Position numbers and translations under genes: made by a program. Under the pieces are notes generated by a model. That model was not told where the DNA came from, searched no databases, and saw nothing but the letters and a program-made list of their open reading frames with translations. Below are positions 39,335-47,051 of a stretch of 64,000 nt of DNA, in pieces (within the stretch, counting starts at the first letter, position 1; the number at the start of each line of letters is the position of its first letter). Source of the stretch: a virus; the IMG/VR virus record IMGVR_UViG_3300021093_000064, positions 1 to 64,000 of that record; one strand, written 5' to 3'.

Positions 39335-40528
39335 TTATAGTTCTGCAGAATAAGCAATTGCATCTGGCATTAGTTGTCCTGCAAGATTTGCCCCATAGTT
39401 ATTTGATATTGTAAGAGTCACATACGAATTAGAAACTACTTCAGTGATAGAAGTAATATTGTAAAAAGCAAGTGCTGGTCGGTGTATTTTTTGTGTTCCA
39501 TTTATTAAACTTACATTTGGAACAGTTCTCAATGGATGCCTAAATCCAACTGGTGCGACAAAGGCATTATTTAGTTCGTTCATTGCACCTTGAGAAGAAA
39601 AATTGGTTTGATAATACCTCTGACACAATCGCAACTCATCTCCAAAACTTCGTCTCTCAAACTCAGTCGCAGTAGGCCCAACCTCTAACTGAACACCAGT
39701 CAGGAAGAAGTTATTACCAGCAGTTGCTAAAAAGTTCACTTGCCCGACTGCTCTGTTTGCGGATGTAGTATGCCAGGTGGTGCCTAGTGTTCCTCCAGAA
39801 TAAGTAGAACCTGCTGCTAAAAACCAAGCAACATAAAGCGAAGCACCATTATCATTATCAAAAACACCAGTTGTATCAGCAGGATATGTTAATGTCTTCT
39901 TTTCCCAGGTGTTTGCGGTATCAATTGTATAAGATTTTGATACCTGACGATTATTATCATTATCATAAAGTTCAGCAATATAAGTTCCTGTTAGACTCGA
40001 ACGAACCCAGAAGGATAGTGTAAATTGTTGAGCATTTGCAGTTCCTTTTTTAAATCCCTGAACATTAAAACCTTCTATGAGTTGAGTTATGAGCGCATAT
40101 TGACCTGCTGCTAATGATGCATCTGCAGTGGTGACTCTGTAATGAAGAGCACTACTAAATCCATCGGCATAAGCATTACCACCGACAGTGGAGTTCATTG
40201 TGGTCTGACCTGCAGACACAGCACCATCCATACTGTGCCCTATTGCAAATCTATCAGTCGTATAAGCACCACTAGTTGTGGTTCCAGCAGTTCCAGTAAA
40301 TCCTCTCTGATTGACCACCATAGAACCGTTGATGATGACATTACGAGAACCACCTAATTGACCATCATTAATACTAGTTACATAAGCAGTCGTAACACCA
40401 ATAGTACTTACACCAACAATACTTGTAGTATCAATATCTACGTTATTACCTACCTTAATATCACTTGTACCAATAGTAACTGCTGTACCAACTGTAATAC
40501 CAGTAGAACCGTCTAATCTTATCGGCAT
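39335..40528 (-). CDS. tail fibre with carbohydrate-binding-like head, 397 aa
   Basis: Short stem MPIRLDGSTGITVGTAVTIG and SIVGVSTIGVTTAYVTSIND; the latter shares a 59-bp exact DNA match with the 410-residue fibre. The head begins NVIINGSMVVNQRGFTG, with TDRFAIGHSMDG, FTLSFWVRSSLTGTYIAELY and EVGPTATEFERRSFGDELR, the same jelly-roll layout as 31260-32492 but with an S-M in place of D-F in the first motif. Likely glycan-binding. Confidence 0.75.
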   Translation of the reverse strand: MPIRLDGSTGITVGTAVTIGTSDIKVGNNVDIDTTSIVGVSTIGVTTAYVTSINDGQLGGSRNVIINGSMVVNQRGFTGTAGTTTSGAYTTDRFAIGHSMDGAVSAGQTTMNSTVGGNAYADGFSSALHYRVTTADASLAAGQYALITQLIEGFNVQGFKKGTANAQQFTLSFWVRSSLTGTYIAELYDNDNNRQVSKSYTIDTANTWEKKTLTYPADTTGVFDNDNGASLYVAWFLAAGSTYSGGTLGTTWHTTSANRAVGQVNFLATAGNNFFLTGVQLEVGPTATEFERRSFGDELRLCQRYYQTNFSSQGAMNELNNAFVAPVGFRHPLRTVPNVSLINGTQKIHRPALAFYNITSITEVVSNSYVTLTISNNYGANLAGQLMPDAIAYSAEL

Positions 40529-40546
40529 TTCTTATTACTTTTTGAG

Positions 40547-40552
40547 TATTTA
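40547..40552 (-). promoter_or_regulatory. late-promoter-like TAAATA
   Basis: CTAAATACTCAAAAAGT, 18 nt before the ATG at 40528; the TAA is the stop of the upstream gene. Confidence 0.5.
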
Positions 40553-41179
40553 GACTACAACCAGTGTAGAACCACTTTGAACCGTTACTGTGTATCCAGT
40601 TCCAACAGTAATCGGTCCAATCATCAGTGCATTCTTTCCTGCAGGTACAGTAACGTTTGCATTAATATCTGCATCCATCATGTAAACACCATCACTGATT
40701 GAGATAGTTCCAACAACTTGAAGAGCCCCTTCAGATGATGCAGTACCAGTGACTGATGCTGTATTGATTCCTACAAGACCACTAAAAGTTGCAGCAGCAC
40801 CTACAACATTATTAACTTCAATGTCAGGAATACCAGTAAGTCCTTGTGCAAGAGTTGCAATACCAGCAGTAGAAGCATAAGATGCATCACCACCACCAGT
40901 AATACTAATATCAACTACATTACCATTAATAGCAAAAGTATTACCAAGTCCAATGAAGTTTAATGTGGTAATACCAGTTCCAATGACAGTTCCTGCTGAT
41001 TGGATACCAACACCACTCGAAAATGCAGAACCCCCTTGATATAAGGTTCCACTAAAACTTACATCCCCATTTACATCTAATGTATACTGAGGAATCGTAG
41101 AACCTATACCAACTTTATTGCCTGTTGCTGTGATGTAAGATATTCCACCAACATCGGACAGGTTTCTTGCTCTTGACAT
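40550..41179 (-). CDS. short tail fibre protein, 209 aa
   Basis: MSRARNLSDVGGISYITATG... a typical fibre N-terminus, VGIGSTIPQYTLDVNG repeats, then LNFIGLGNTFAINGNVVDIS. The C-terminus VYMMDADINANVTVPAGKNA with MIGPITVGTGYTVTVQSGST is a compact beta cap found at the ends of several phage fibres. Probably a complete short fibre. Confidence 0.7.
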   Translation of the reverse strand: MSRARNLSDVGGISYITATGNKVGIGSTIPQYTLDVNGDVSFSGTLYQGGSAFSSGVGIQSAGTVIGTGITTLNFIGLGNTFAINGNVVDISITGGGDASYASTAGIATLAQGLTGIPDIEVNNVVGAAATFSGLVGINTASVTGTASSEGALQVVGTISISDGVYMMDADINANVTVPAGKNALMIGPITVGTGYTVTVQSGSTLVVV

Positions 41180-41194
41180 TCTGATGTTTTTAGG

Positions 41195-41201
41195 TATTTA
41201 T
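41195..41201 (-). promoter_or_regulatory. late-promoter-like ATAAATA
   Basis: TCATAAATACCTAAAAAC, 15 nt before the ATG at 41179 and directly downstream of the terminator hairpin at 41203-41229. Confidence 0.65.
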
Positions 41202-41202
41202 G

Positions 41203-41229
41203 AAAAAACTCCACGCATTGGTGGAGTTT
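41203..41229 (-). terminator. intrinsic terminator
   Basis: Stem AAACTCCAC/GTGGAGTTT with a 6-nt loop (41229-41206), followed by a T-run on the minus strand (41208-41203). It ends the oxygenase and coiled-coil unit before the next late promoter. The stem also pairs with A-runs on the other side, so it could act in both directions. Confidence 0.85.
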
Positions 41230-41233
41230 CATA

Positions 41234-41434
41234 TCATTCTTCTGTTTCTTCTACTTCTTCTTTTTCTGGTTCTGGAAGTGTAACACCAACTTGTTGGAGA
41301 TATTCTAATGCTCCTTGAATCTTAAGAGCCATTTCTCGTTTTGAAACAATCGCTCTATCAAGTTCTTGAATTTCTTGAATGAGAGTCTTCTGTTGTTCCA
41401 GAAGATTTGCTAGATGTCCTTGTTGTTCGTTCAT
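41234..41434 (-). CDS. coiled-coil small protein, 66 aa
   Basis: MNEQQGHLANLLEQQKTLIQ... one long heptad helix to residue 45, then a short V-rich segment (LQQVGVTLP) and an acidic tail (EPEKEEVEETEE). Similar in kind to the 63-residue coiled-coil gene at 22263. It lies at the end of the oxygenase unit, just before a terminator. Function unknown. Confidence 0.6.
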   Translation of the reverse strand: MNEQQGHLANLLEQQKTLIQEIQELDRAIVSKREMALKIQGALEYLQQVGVTLPEPEKEEVEETEE

Positions 41435-41457
41435 AGTTTTTATGTACTTCAGTGTCT

Positions 41458-41463
41458 TATTTA
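41458..41463 (-). promoter_or_regulatory. weak late-promoter-like TAAATA
   Basis: ACTAAATAAGAC about 24 nt before the ATG at 41434; the TAA is the stop of the upstream gene. Confidence 0.35.
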
Positions 41464-42174
41464 GTTACCTCTGTCATTGGCAAAGTGTGACCTTTGACCA
41501 TCGGCAAGAACATAATGAAAGAAGATTTGATGATAATATAATCCTTCTTTTTCCACTTTTGCTCCATACCAAGTTCTTTTGTATTCTCTTGGAAGTGGCT
41601 CTCTCCAATGAGGTCTTTCACAACCTTTGTAAATCATACCATCACCAGGACCAAGAATCACTGAACGATTTTCACCTTTCTTGATGATTTCAGTTTTCTT
41701 ATCATCACTATAAGTATCTGGTGTCTTAATCCAAATAGGCCAAGGATTGTTTATATTACTACCGACGTGAATAGTCACTGAGATTTCACAAGCAGGACGG
41801 TCTGCGTGATTTGAAAGTGCCTGTCCTGGATTATAAAACCTATCGTAATAGTAGGTATTATAAAGTCTCTTACCAATTGCTTGCTCAAGTTTCATACGAA
41901 TCTGTGAGTGTGCATACTTATAAGGAGGCCAATAGTATCTGGAAGTAGAACCTTCTACTTGATTTTCTACTGGTATATGACTGAATTTTTCAATCTTACC
42001 ATAATAATTATACTGACCTTTGACTTCTGGTGGTTCACAATAAAGGTCTTGTGGATCCCATAGAGTTCTTAGGACCAAATAACCATCACGGTCAAATTGT
42101 TCATTACCTGTTGGTGAAGTTCCTGCATTGACTCTTTCTTGAAAATCAATTTGCTCTTGTGTCATTCCTTCCAT
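41461..42174 (-). CDS. 2OG/Fe(II) oxygenase-like protein, 237 aa
   Basis: The start at 42174 follows GGAGGTAATAAA. The core reads as a jelly-roll dioxygenase: His123-Ala-Asp125 (LSNHADRPACEISVTIH) as HxD, and VILGPGDGMIYKGCERPHW with His189 as the likely distal iron ligand. IFFHYVLADG (217-226) closes the sheet. It is more distant from the other two oxygenases here. It sits behind an early-type promoter, inside the late fibre block, next to a second oxygenase; modification of fibre or host-surface components is possible but unproven. Confidence 0.75.
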   Translation of the reverse strand: MEGMTQEQIDFQERVNAGTSPTGNEQFDRDGYLVLRTLWDPQDLYCEPPEVKGQYNYYGKIEKFSHIPVENQVEGSTSRYYWPPYKYAHSQIRMKLEQAIGKRLYNTYYYDRFYNPGQALSNHADRPACEISVTIHVGSNINNPWPIWIKTPDTYSDDKKTEIIKKGENRSVILGPGDGMIYKGCERPHWREPLPREYKRTWYGAKVEKEGLYYHQIFFHYVLADGQRSHFANDRGN

Positions 42175-42194
42175 TTTATTACCTCCATCGTGAT

Positions 42195-42830
42195 TCAACG
42201 CCACCGGTTTCCCACACACCATCCAACGATACTCTTACGAATACCTTTAGTTACTTTCTGAACTCTGTGTTGTGCTCGTGAGTCAAACAGAATAATGGTT
42301 CCACGCTTTCTCGGAGCAAAATAAGAACCACCTGCCTCATCAAGGAATTGTAAGTTACCACCTTCATAAGTATCAGGATCAGAAAGAAGCAAACTGAAAG
42401 ATAACTTTCTTACTTTCTCGCAGTTTTCATTTACAAAGTCTTGAAACTGTTCTGCACCGTGGCCACGATTTCCCTGTGATACTGGTTTGTAATGTGTTGC
42501 AAGTCCAGAGTCATTGTGCCAACCATAATATTCACCTTCTCCATATACAGTATATTGAAGACTTTCGCCATCAATATTTGTTAGGTCATACAGAAAGTTC
42601 TCACGGTTTGCACGTTGAACATAGTGCCATACGAAACCAGAAACCCAATGAGTTGTAGGAACCCAGGCATTCTTTGCGTTTCTTTTATCTTTATCTACAG
42701 TTCCAAAATCACCACCACCAACTCTTGAATCTTGGAGTTGTGGATCAAAAGTTTCTGCAAGGTCTTCTTCAATTAAGTCAATAACTTTTTCTGGAAGGTC
42801 TGTGAAGTACCAAATTGACTGATAGGCCAA
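42195..42830 (-). CDS. 2OG/Fe(II) oxygenase, prolyl-hydroxylase type, 211 aa
   Basis: Iron triad His105-x-Asp107 (YYGWHNDSGL) and His188 (RAQHRVQKVTKG), and Arg198 (IRKSIVGW) for 2-oxoglutarate. YEGGNLQFLDEAGG (155-168) and GTIILFDSRAQHRV give the P4H-type double-stranded helix. This family is well known in cyanomyoviruses, often near tail genes, with no defined substrate. ATAAGGAGATGACC precedes the ATG. A consensus sigma-70 promoter is 30 nt upstream. Confidence 0.9.
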   Translation of the reverse strand: MAYQSIWYFTDLPEKVIDLIEEDLAETFDPQLQDSRVGGGDFGTVDKDKRNAKNAWVPTTHWVSGFVWHYVQRANRENFLYDLTNIDGESLQYTVYGEGEYYGWHNDSGLATHYKPVSQGNRGHGAEQFQDFVNENCEKVRKLSFSLLLSDPDTYEGGNLQFLDEAGGSYFAPRKRGTIILFDSRAQHRVQKVTKGIRKSIVGWCVGNRWR

Positions 42831-42860
42831 AGGTCATCTCCTTATAATCTATTCAACGAT

Positions 42861-42889
42861 ATTATATATTACTTAAGGTTTTATGTCAA
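42861..42889 (-). promoter_or_regulatory. perfect-consensus sigma-70 promoter
   Basis: TTGACA (42889-42884), 17-nt spacer, TATAAT (42866-42861), both hexamers at full consensus. The TGA stop of the upstream gene is inside the -35. It drives the oxygenase pair within a block otherwise served by late-type elements. Confidence 0.85.
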
Positions 42890-43575
42890 ATCTTTTTCCA
42901 CTCTTTATTATTTTCGTCCCAAACATAAACATCACCATCATTAGGATAAGGAACTGGTGCAACCCATTTAGTTCCATTCCAAACCCAAGAAGAAAATGAA
43001 CGGGTTTTAAACCCTAAAATAGAATCAGTATCAAAGTCATAAATGTGATTTGTAAGATATTCTTCACTAGGAACTGGTCTTAAATGATATAATTCTAGAA
43101 CCTTGGAGATTGATAATATTTCTTGTCCAGTAAAATCTATAGTTAAAAAGAACTTGTCAATATAATTGTTGATATCAGAGTACATTTGCGATAAACTTAA
43201 AAACTCAGAATAAAGAACATTAATCTCAAATCTAGTTGCTGCTTCTTTTCTTAGTCTTTGGGAGAATGAAGTTCTTTTAAATTCATTCCAGAACTCTGAT
43301 ATTTTAAATCTTGTGCGAATATTCTCTTCTGCATCATATTTAATAATAGAAAGTTCTTGTTCAGTTAAATCTACAATATCATATTCAAGACCATTCCATA
43401 CTAACTTCTGAGTTTCAGCATCAAACAATGGTTTAGTAACAGGACCAATAAACCCATAAGAATGTAATTCTTCATCAGTTAATTCATTGAGAGCAGTAAC
43501 TGAACTTCCATCATCTAAACGAATGCGTTCGGGAAGTCCTTGAGGTTCTTGACCTTTGTAAGAATAGAAGTTCAT
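42886..43575 (-). CDS. tail-associated protein with WEPP-like C-terminus, 229 aa
   Basis: The N-terminal 60 residues (MNFYSYKGQEPQGLPERIRL, LTDEELHSYGFIGPVTKPLF) look like a phage tail-chaperone-type domain. The middle is helical (residues 70-150). The C-terminus SSWVWNGTKWVAPVPYPNDG with YVWDENNKEW repeats the W-P pattern of the WEPP family next door, to which it is coupled by ATGA. Likely a second helper for the glycine-rich adhesin at 43970-45019. Confidence 0.65.
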   Translation of the reverse strand: MNFYSYKGQEPQGLPERIRLDDGSSVTALNELTDEELHSYGFIGPVTKPLFDAETQKLVWNGLEYDIVDLTEQELSIIKYDAEENIRTRFKISEFWNEFKRTSFSQRLRKEAATRFEINVLYSEFLSLSQMYSDINNYIDKFFLTIDFTGQEILSISKVLELYHLRPVPSEEYLTNHIYDFDTDSILGFKTRSFSSWVWNGTKWVAPVPYPNDGDVYVWDENNKEWKKI

Positions 43576-43955
43576 TGTAGGTTTCTGTAATATGGTGTCC
43601 AGGTTTGATTTTCTTCATTCCATTCCCAAGTATAGTTTTCACCATCTTCTGGTTTTGGAATTGGTGGTTCCCACTCATCAGTTGTCACATTATAAGTCCA
43701 AGAATCGTGGAGTTTAGTTTCTGTAAAGATATCAGTTTCTGGAATGTATTTTTTACCAATACCAGCAAATCTCTTACGGAAAGTTTTATTATATGAAGTC
43801 TGAACCCATTTTGTACTCTGTCCAAACAAGTTTTTACAGAACTGAATACCAATCTCTTCACTTTCCTGACCATTTTCATCAAGAATATCTTCGTTTCCAA
43901 TAACAAGAACTTCCGTTACAAAGTTATTTTCATCTAGACGTGCAAAGTGTGCCAT
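43572..43955 (-). CDS. WEPP-family small protein, 127 aa
   Basis: MAHFARLDENNFVTEVLVIG... with DENGQESEEIGIQF, WVQTSYNKTFRKRFAGIG and TTDEWEPPIPKPEDGENYTW. Closest in plan to the 155-residue copy but shorter. It follows a glycine-rich adhesin gene by 14 nt. AAGGAGGAAATCA is a strong ribosome binding site. Inferred adhesin assembly or attachment factor. Confidence 0.7.
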   Translation of the reverse strand: MAHFARLDENNFVTEVLVIGNEDILDENGQESEEIGIQFCKNLFGQSTKWVQTSYNKTFRKRFAGIGKKYIPETDIFTETKLHDSWTYNVTTDEWEPPIPKPEDGENYTWEWNEENQTWTPYYRNLQ

Positions 43956-43969
43956 TATTGATTTCCTCC

Positions 43970-45019
43970 TTATGGTGTGACTTGGTATCTTACGACTACT
44001 ATTCCGGAACCACCAGCACCAGAGTTATTAGTTCCAACTTGTGGTCTTCCTCCAGCACCTCCTCCACCTCCTCCAGTGTTTGCCCTTGCTGCTCCTCCAG
44101 CTCCGCCGTTGGGATTGCCAGGAGAACCACCATCAAGAGCAGCCCCTCCGGCCGCTCCTGGCCCTGTGGGGTGGGAACCACCACCACCACCTGCACCTCC
44201 TCTTCCACTAACGTTACCATAACCACCACTGTGTGTCCCACCACCACCACCACCGCCAGCAAAGAAACCGGAGGTAGGTGCTAATGCAGGAACACCAATA
44301 ATAGGACCAGAAAACCCAAAAGGAGTAAAATCAAAACCATTTCCACCAGCGCCGCCGCTGCCGCCAGGGGCGGGGCCCCCACCCGCGGCACCAGCACCAC
44401 CACCACCAGACCCGCCACCGCTTGGCGCTGAGCCGCCTCCATTTCCATAAAGTGTTGCCGGTATTCCTTGTGGTTGTGTTGGTTGTGTTGCAGTTCCGCC
44501 AGCGGGGAATCCACTTCTCACACCACCTCCACCAGAACCTCCAGATCTTCCAGATCTAACACCAGCAATACCACCAGAACCTCCACCGTTTGCAACGATT
44601 AATGTTGGTCCTCCTGGATTTAAAATATAAGAAGGATTGCCATCGGAGTTTTGATCAGGAGCACCCGCACCTACACCAACAGTATAAGTTCCTGCTGCCA
44701 GTGCATATCCAGCAACACGAACTACACCACCACCTCCACCACCTCCACCACCACCATCATTATCTATGGCAGGATTAATATTACCACCTGCTCCACCGCC
44801 AGCAACACAAAGAATATCAACAGTAACGGGACTTGTAATGGTAAGAGTACCTGTTGATGTAAAAGTTCTGTAAGTATAACCATTACCAGGAGTGGCAGTA
44901 GTACCTCCTGGTCCTTGAAGAATTGGAATAAAAGGTGCTGGAGTTGCTCCTAAGAACTTTTGATTATCTCCAGTTTTTTGTACACCAAATTTTGTAAATT
45001 GTCCAAATCCAAATGCCAT
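43970..45019 (-). CDS. glycine-rich adhesin-like protein, 349 aa
   Basis: N-terminus MAFGFGQFTKFGVQKTGDNQ and a short linker, then GNGYTYRTFTSTGTLTI and VDILCVAGGGAGGN entering about 250 residues of glycine-rich sequence with islands such as YTVGVGAGAP and GFDFTPFGFSG. The end is SGIVVVRYQVTP. A stretch at 44340-44460 is strikingly GC-rich and uses GGC and GCG codons rare elsewhere here. GGAGAGTACAATA precedes the ATG. Followed by two helper-type genes. Confidence 0.75.
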   Translation of the reverse strand: MAFGFGQFTKFGVQKTGDNQKFLGATPAPFIPILQGPGGTTATPGNGYTYRTFTSTGTLTITSPVTVDILCVAGGGAGGNINPAIDNDGGGGGGGGGGVVRVAGYALAAGTYTVGVGAGAPDQNSDGNPSYILNPGGPTLIVANGGGSGGIAGVRSGRSGGSGGGGVRSGFPAGGTATQPTQPQGIPATLYGNGGGSAPSGGGSGGGGAGAAGGGPAPGGSGGAGGNGFDFTPFGFSGPIIGVPALAPTSGFFAGGGGGGGTHSGGYGNVSGRGGAGGGGGSHPTGPGAAGGAALDGGSPGNPNGGAGGAARANTGGGGGGAGGRPQVGTNNSGAGGSGIVVVRYQVTP

Positions 45020-45034
45020 TATTGTACTCTCCTA

Positions 45035-45406
45035 TTATGCAATCTCTTCGTAAGAAATAATATATTCTAAGTCACTATTTGCACTTGCTGATCCGGTAAT
45101 TGAAGTATTTTCTTCCAAATAAATTGGACTGTCTTTTCCTAAAGCAATTAATGTTGCATCAGCAGCAACTGCAACTGTAGAAACAATTCTATAATTTGTT
45201 CCTGCTCCTGCAGCTGCTGTATTGAAAGAAATTGTTGCGTCAGCACTTGAGGCACCATCAACATTAGAAACAATGATGGTATTAATTTTAAAAACTTTGC
45301 CAGAACTTGATGCATTCGATAGCAAAGATACAGTTGAAGTTGTCAATGCTCCTGCAACTGATCTTCCATAAATTGAAGTAACACTTACAATATTTGGTGC
45401 CGCCAT
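45035..45406 (-). CDS. small structural protein, 123 aa
   Basis: MAAPNIVSVTSIYGRSVAGA... strands KVFKINTIIVSN, DATISFNTAA, YRIVSTVAVAADATLIALG and SPIYLEENTSI describe a small beta sandwich conserved in cyanomyovirus tail regions, as I recall. Comparable to 34832-35239. CGGAGAAATATAG is the ribosome binding site. Probably a decoration or connector protein. Confidence 0.65.
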   Translation of the reverse strand: MAAPNIVSVTSIYGRSVAGALTTSTVSLLSNASSSGKVFKINTIIVSNVDGASSADATISFNTAAAGAGTNYRIVSTVAVAADATLIALGKDSPIYLEENTSITGSASANSDLEYIISYEEIA

Positions 45407-45446
45407 CTATATTTCTCCGTGCAAAGACATTCTTTAAATTATGATA

Positions 45447-45453
45447 TATTTAT
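45447..45453 (-). promoter_or_regulatory. late-promoter-like ATAAATA
   Basis: AGATAAATATATC about 40 nt upstream of the ATG at 45406, overlapping the stop region of the S74 fibre. Here a leader with a Shine-Dalgarno follows. Confidence 0.5.
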
Positions 45454-47024
45454 CTATTTTCACTCAATTTATCAACCTTATCTGAGAGTTCTTTAATTGC
45501 CTCAATCAGAACTCCAATCAGGTTACCATATGCAACGGATTTTAATCCATCATCTGCAGTCTTCACAACCTCAGGGACAATCTTTTCAACCTCTTGTGCA
45601 ACCACACCAATTTGCAGTGGATTTCCTTCCAAGTCCTTACGATTGAATCTAACACCACGAAGTGAATTCACCATTTCAAGAGCATTTGAAATAGTCTCAA
45701 TGTTTTCTTTTAAAGAAACATCAGAATATGCTGTAACGTTTCCTGATGCAGTTAGGTCATTTGTTGAAGGATTGTACGTAATTCCAGCATCAGTGTAAAG
45801 TGTTTCTGCCGTTGCACTTCCATTATCAGAATCGACAAATGTTAGGTAATGAGTAGCCGCAGTTGATCTTGTAGTTGTTTTGATTTGGTCTGCTGATGAT
45901 GCTGAAGTTGCAGAGGAAGCATTGCCAGTTAGAGTTGCAGTGATTGTACCAGCACTAAAGTTTCCACTTGCATCACGAGCAACTAAAGTTGATGCAGTAT
46001 TTGCGCTAGTAGCATTTGTTGCAATTGTAACTGCCGCTGAGCCATTATATGAAGTTCCAGTTAAATAAGTACCAAAAGTCAATGTATTCAGATTACTTCC
46101 CAGAGAAATACCTGAAATTGTAGATGCTGAAAGTTTTGTAATGTCAATTGCAGCACCAGTTGCAATATCAGCATTGACAAGTGAATTGGAAAGACTTAAT
46201 TTTCCATAAGTTATTGCTGCACCAGTTGCAATATCAGCATTAACAATTGAATTTGTTAAACTTAACTTACCATAAGTAATTCCAGCGGCGGCGGCAATAT
46301 CAATATTTGTAATCGCTCCATCAGCAATCAAACCAGCAGTAACAACTCCCACACTTCCTGTACTGATAAGAGTTCCTGTTTCTGCAGGAAGAGTGAGTGT
46401 ACCTGATGCTGTTGCTGATGCTGTAAGAATAGTATTTCCAGATGATGAACCTACAAAACTTGCGCCAATACCATTAATTCTTGGTGAAGTAAATATCTTA
46501 TTGGTAAGAGTCTGGGAGTCAGTATCGCCAACTAATCCGCCAGAAGGAGGAGTTCTTCCTTGGAATAAATCTGCGTTTAGATTATTGACAAGAGTTGTTG
46601 ATGATACTGTAAGTGGAGCAGTTCCAGAAGATACAGTTGATACAAATCTAGATGCTGTGATGATACCACTAAATGAACCATTTCCAGTGACTGTTAATGC
46701 ACTCGTTGCATTTGTAGTTCCAATTCCAACGTTTCTAGTTGTGGTGATTCCAGCACCATTAACAACCCAACCATCTGTTGCAATTCCTACAATACCACTT
46801 AATGTTGCTCCATTTCCGTAGAAATTGGTTGCAGTAATGATACCTGTTACTCCAACATTTCCATTGAAGTTTGTTTCACCAACTACCGTAAACTTATGAG
46901 TAGCAACTGTTGTTCCTATTCCAACATTTGGAGTGGCCTCAGTAGTAATTCCAATACTCTGAGAATCATCATCAATGTGTATAAAAGAACCAAATTGTGA
47001 TAGTTCTCTATTTCTGATACTCAT
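45450..47024 (-). CDS. tail fibre with C-terminal S74 chaperone domain, 524 aa
   Basis: Head MSIRNRELSQFGSFIHIDDD; repeats (VGIGTTVATHKFTVVG, FYGNGATLSG); a run of near-identical segments ITYGKLSLTNSIVNADIATG in the middle. The last 90 residues are an S74 intramolecular chaperone: SDVSLKENIETI with the catalytic-type Ser and Lys, IGVVAQEVEKIVPEVV, then a coiled coil. The domain is expected to trimerise the fibre and cleave itself. AAGGAGAAAGC precedes the ATG. Confidence 0.85.
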   Translation of the reverse strand: MSIRNRELSQFGSFIHIDDDSQSIGITTEATPNVGIGTTVATHKFTVVGETNFNGNVGVTGIITATNFYGNGATLSGIVGIATDGWVVNGAGITTTRNVGIGTTNATSALTVTGNGSFSGIITASRFVSTVSSGTAPLTVSSTTLVNNLNADLFQGRTPPSGGLVGDTDSQTLTNKIFTSPRINGIGASFVGSSSGNTILTASATASGTLTLPAETGTLISTGSVGVVTAGLIADGAITNIDIAAAAGITYGKLSLTNSIVNADIATGAAITYGKLSLSNSLVNADIATGAAIDITKLSASTISGISLGSNLNTLTFGTYLTGTSYNGSAAVTIATNATSANTASTLVARDASGNFSAGTITATLTGNASSATSASSADQIKTTTRSTAATHYLTFVDSDNGSATAETLYTDAGITYNPSTNDLTASGNVTAYSDVSLKENIETISNALEMVNSLRGVRFNRKDLEGNPLQIGVVAQEVEKIVPEVVKTADDGLKSVAYGNLIGVLIEAIKELSDKVDKLSENR

Positions 47025-47044
47025 TGCTTTCTCCTTATATTTTT

Positions 47045-47051
47045 ATTTATT
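47045..47051 (-). promoter_or_regulatory. late-promoter-like ATAAATA
   Basis: TTAATAAATAAAAATAT, 20 nt before the ATG at 47024, followed by a Shine-Dalgarno. Confidence 0.5.
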
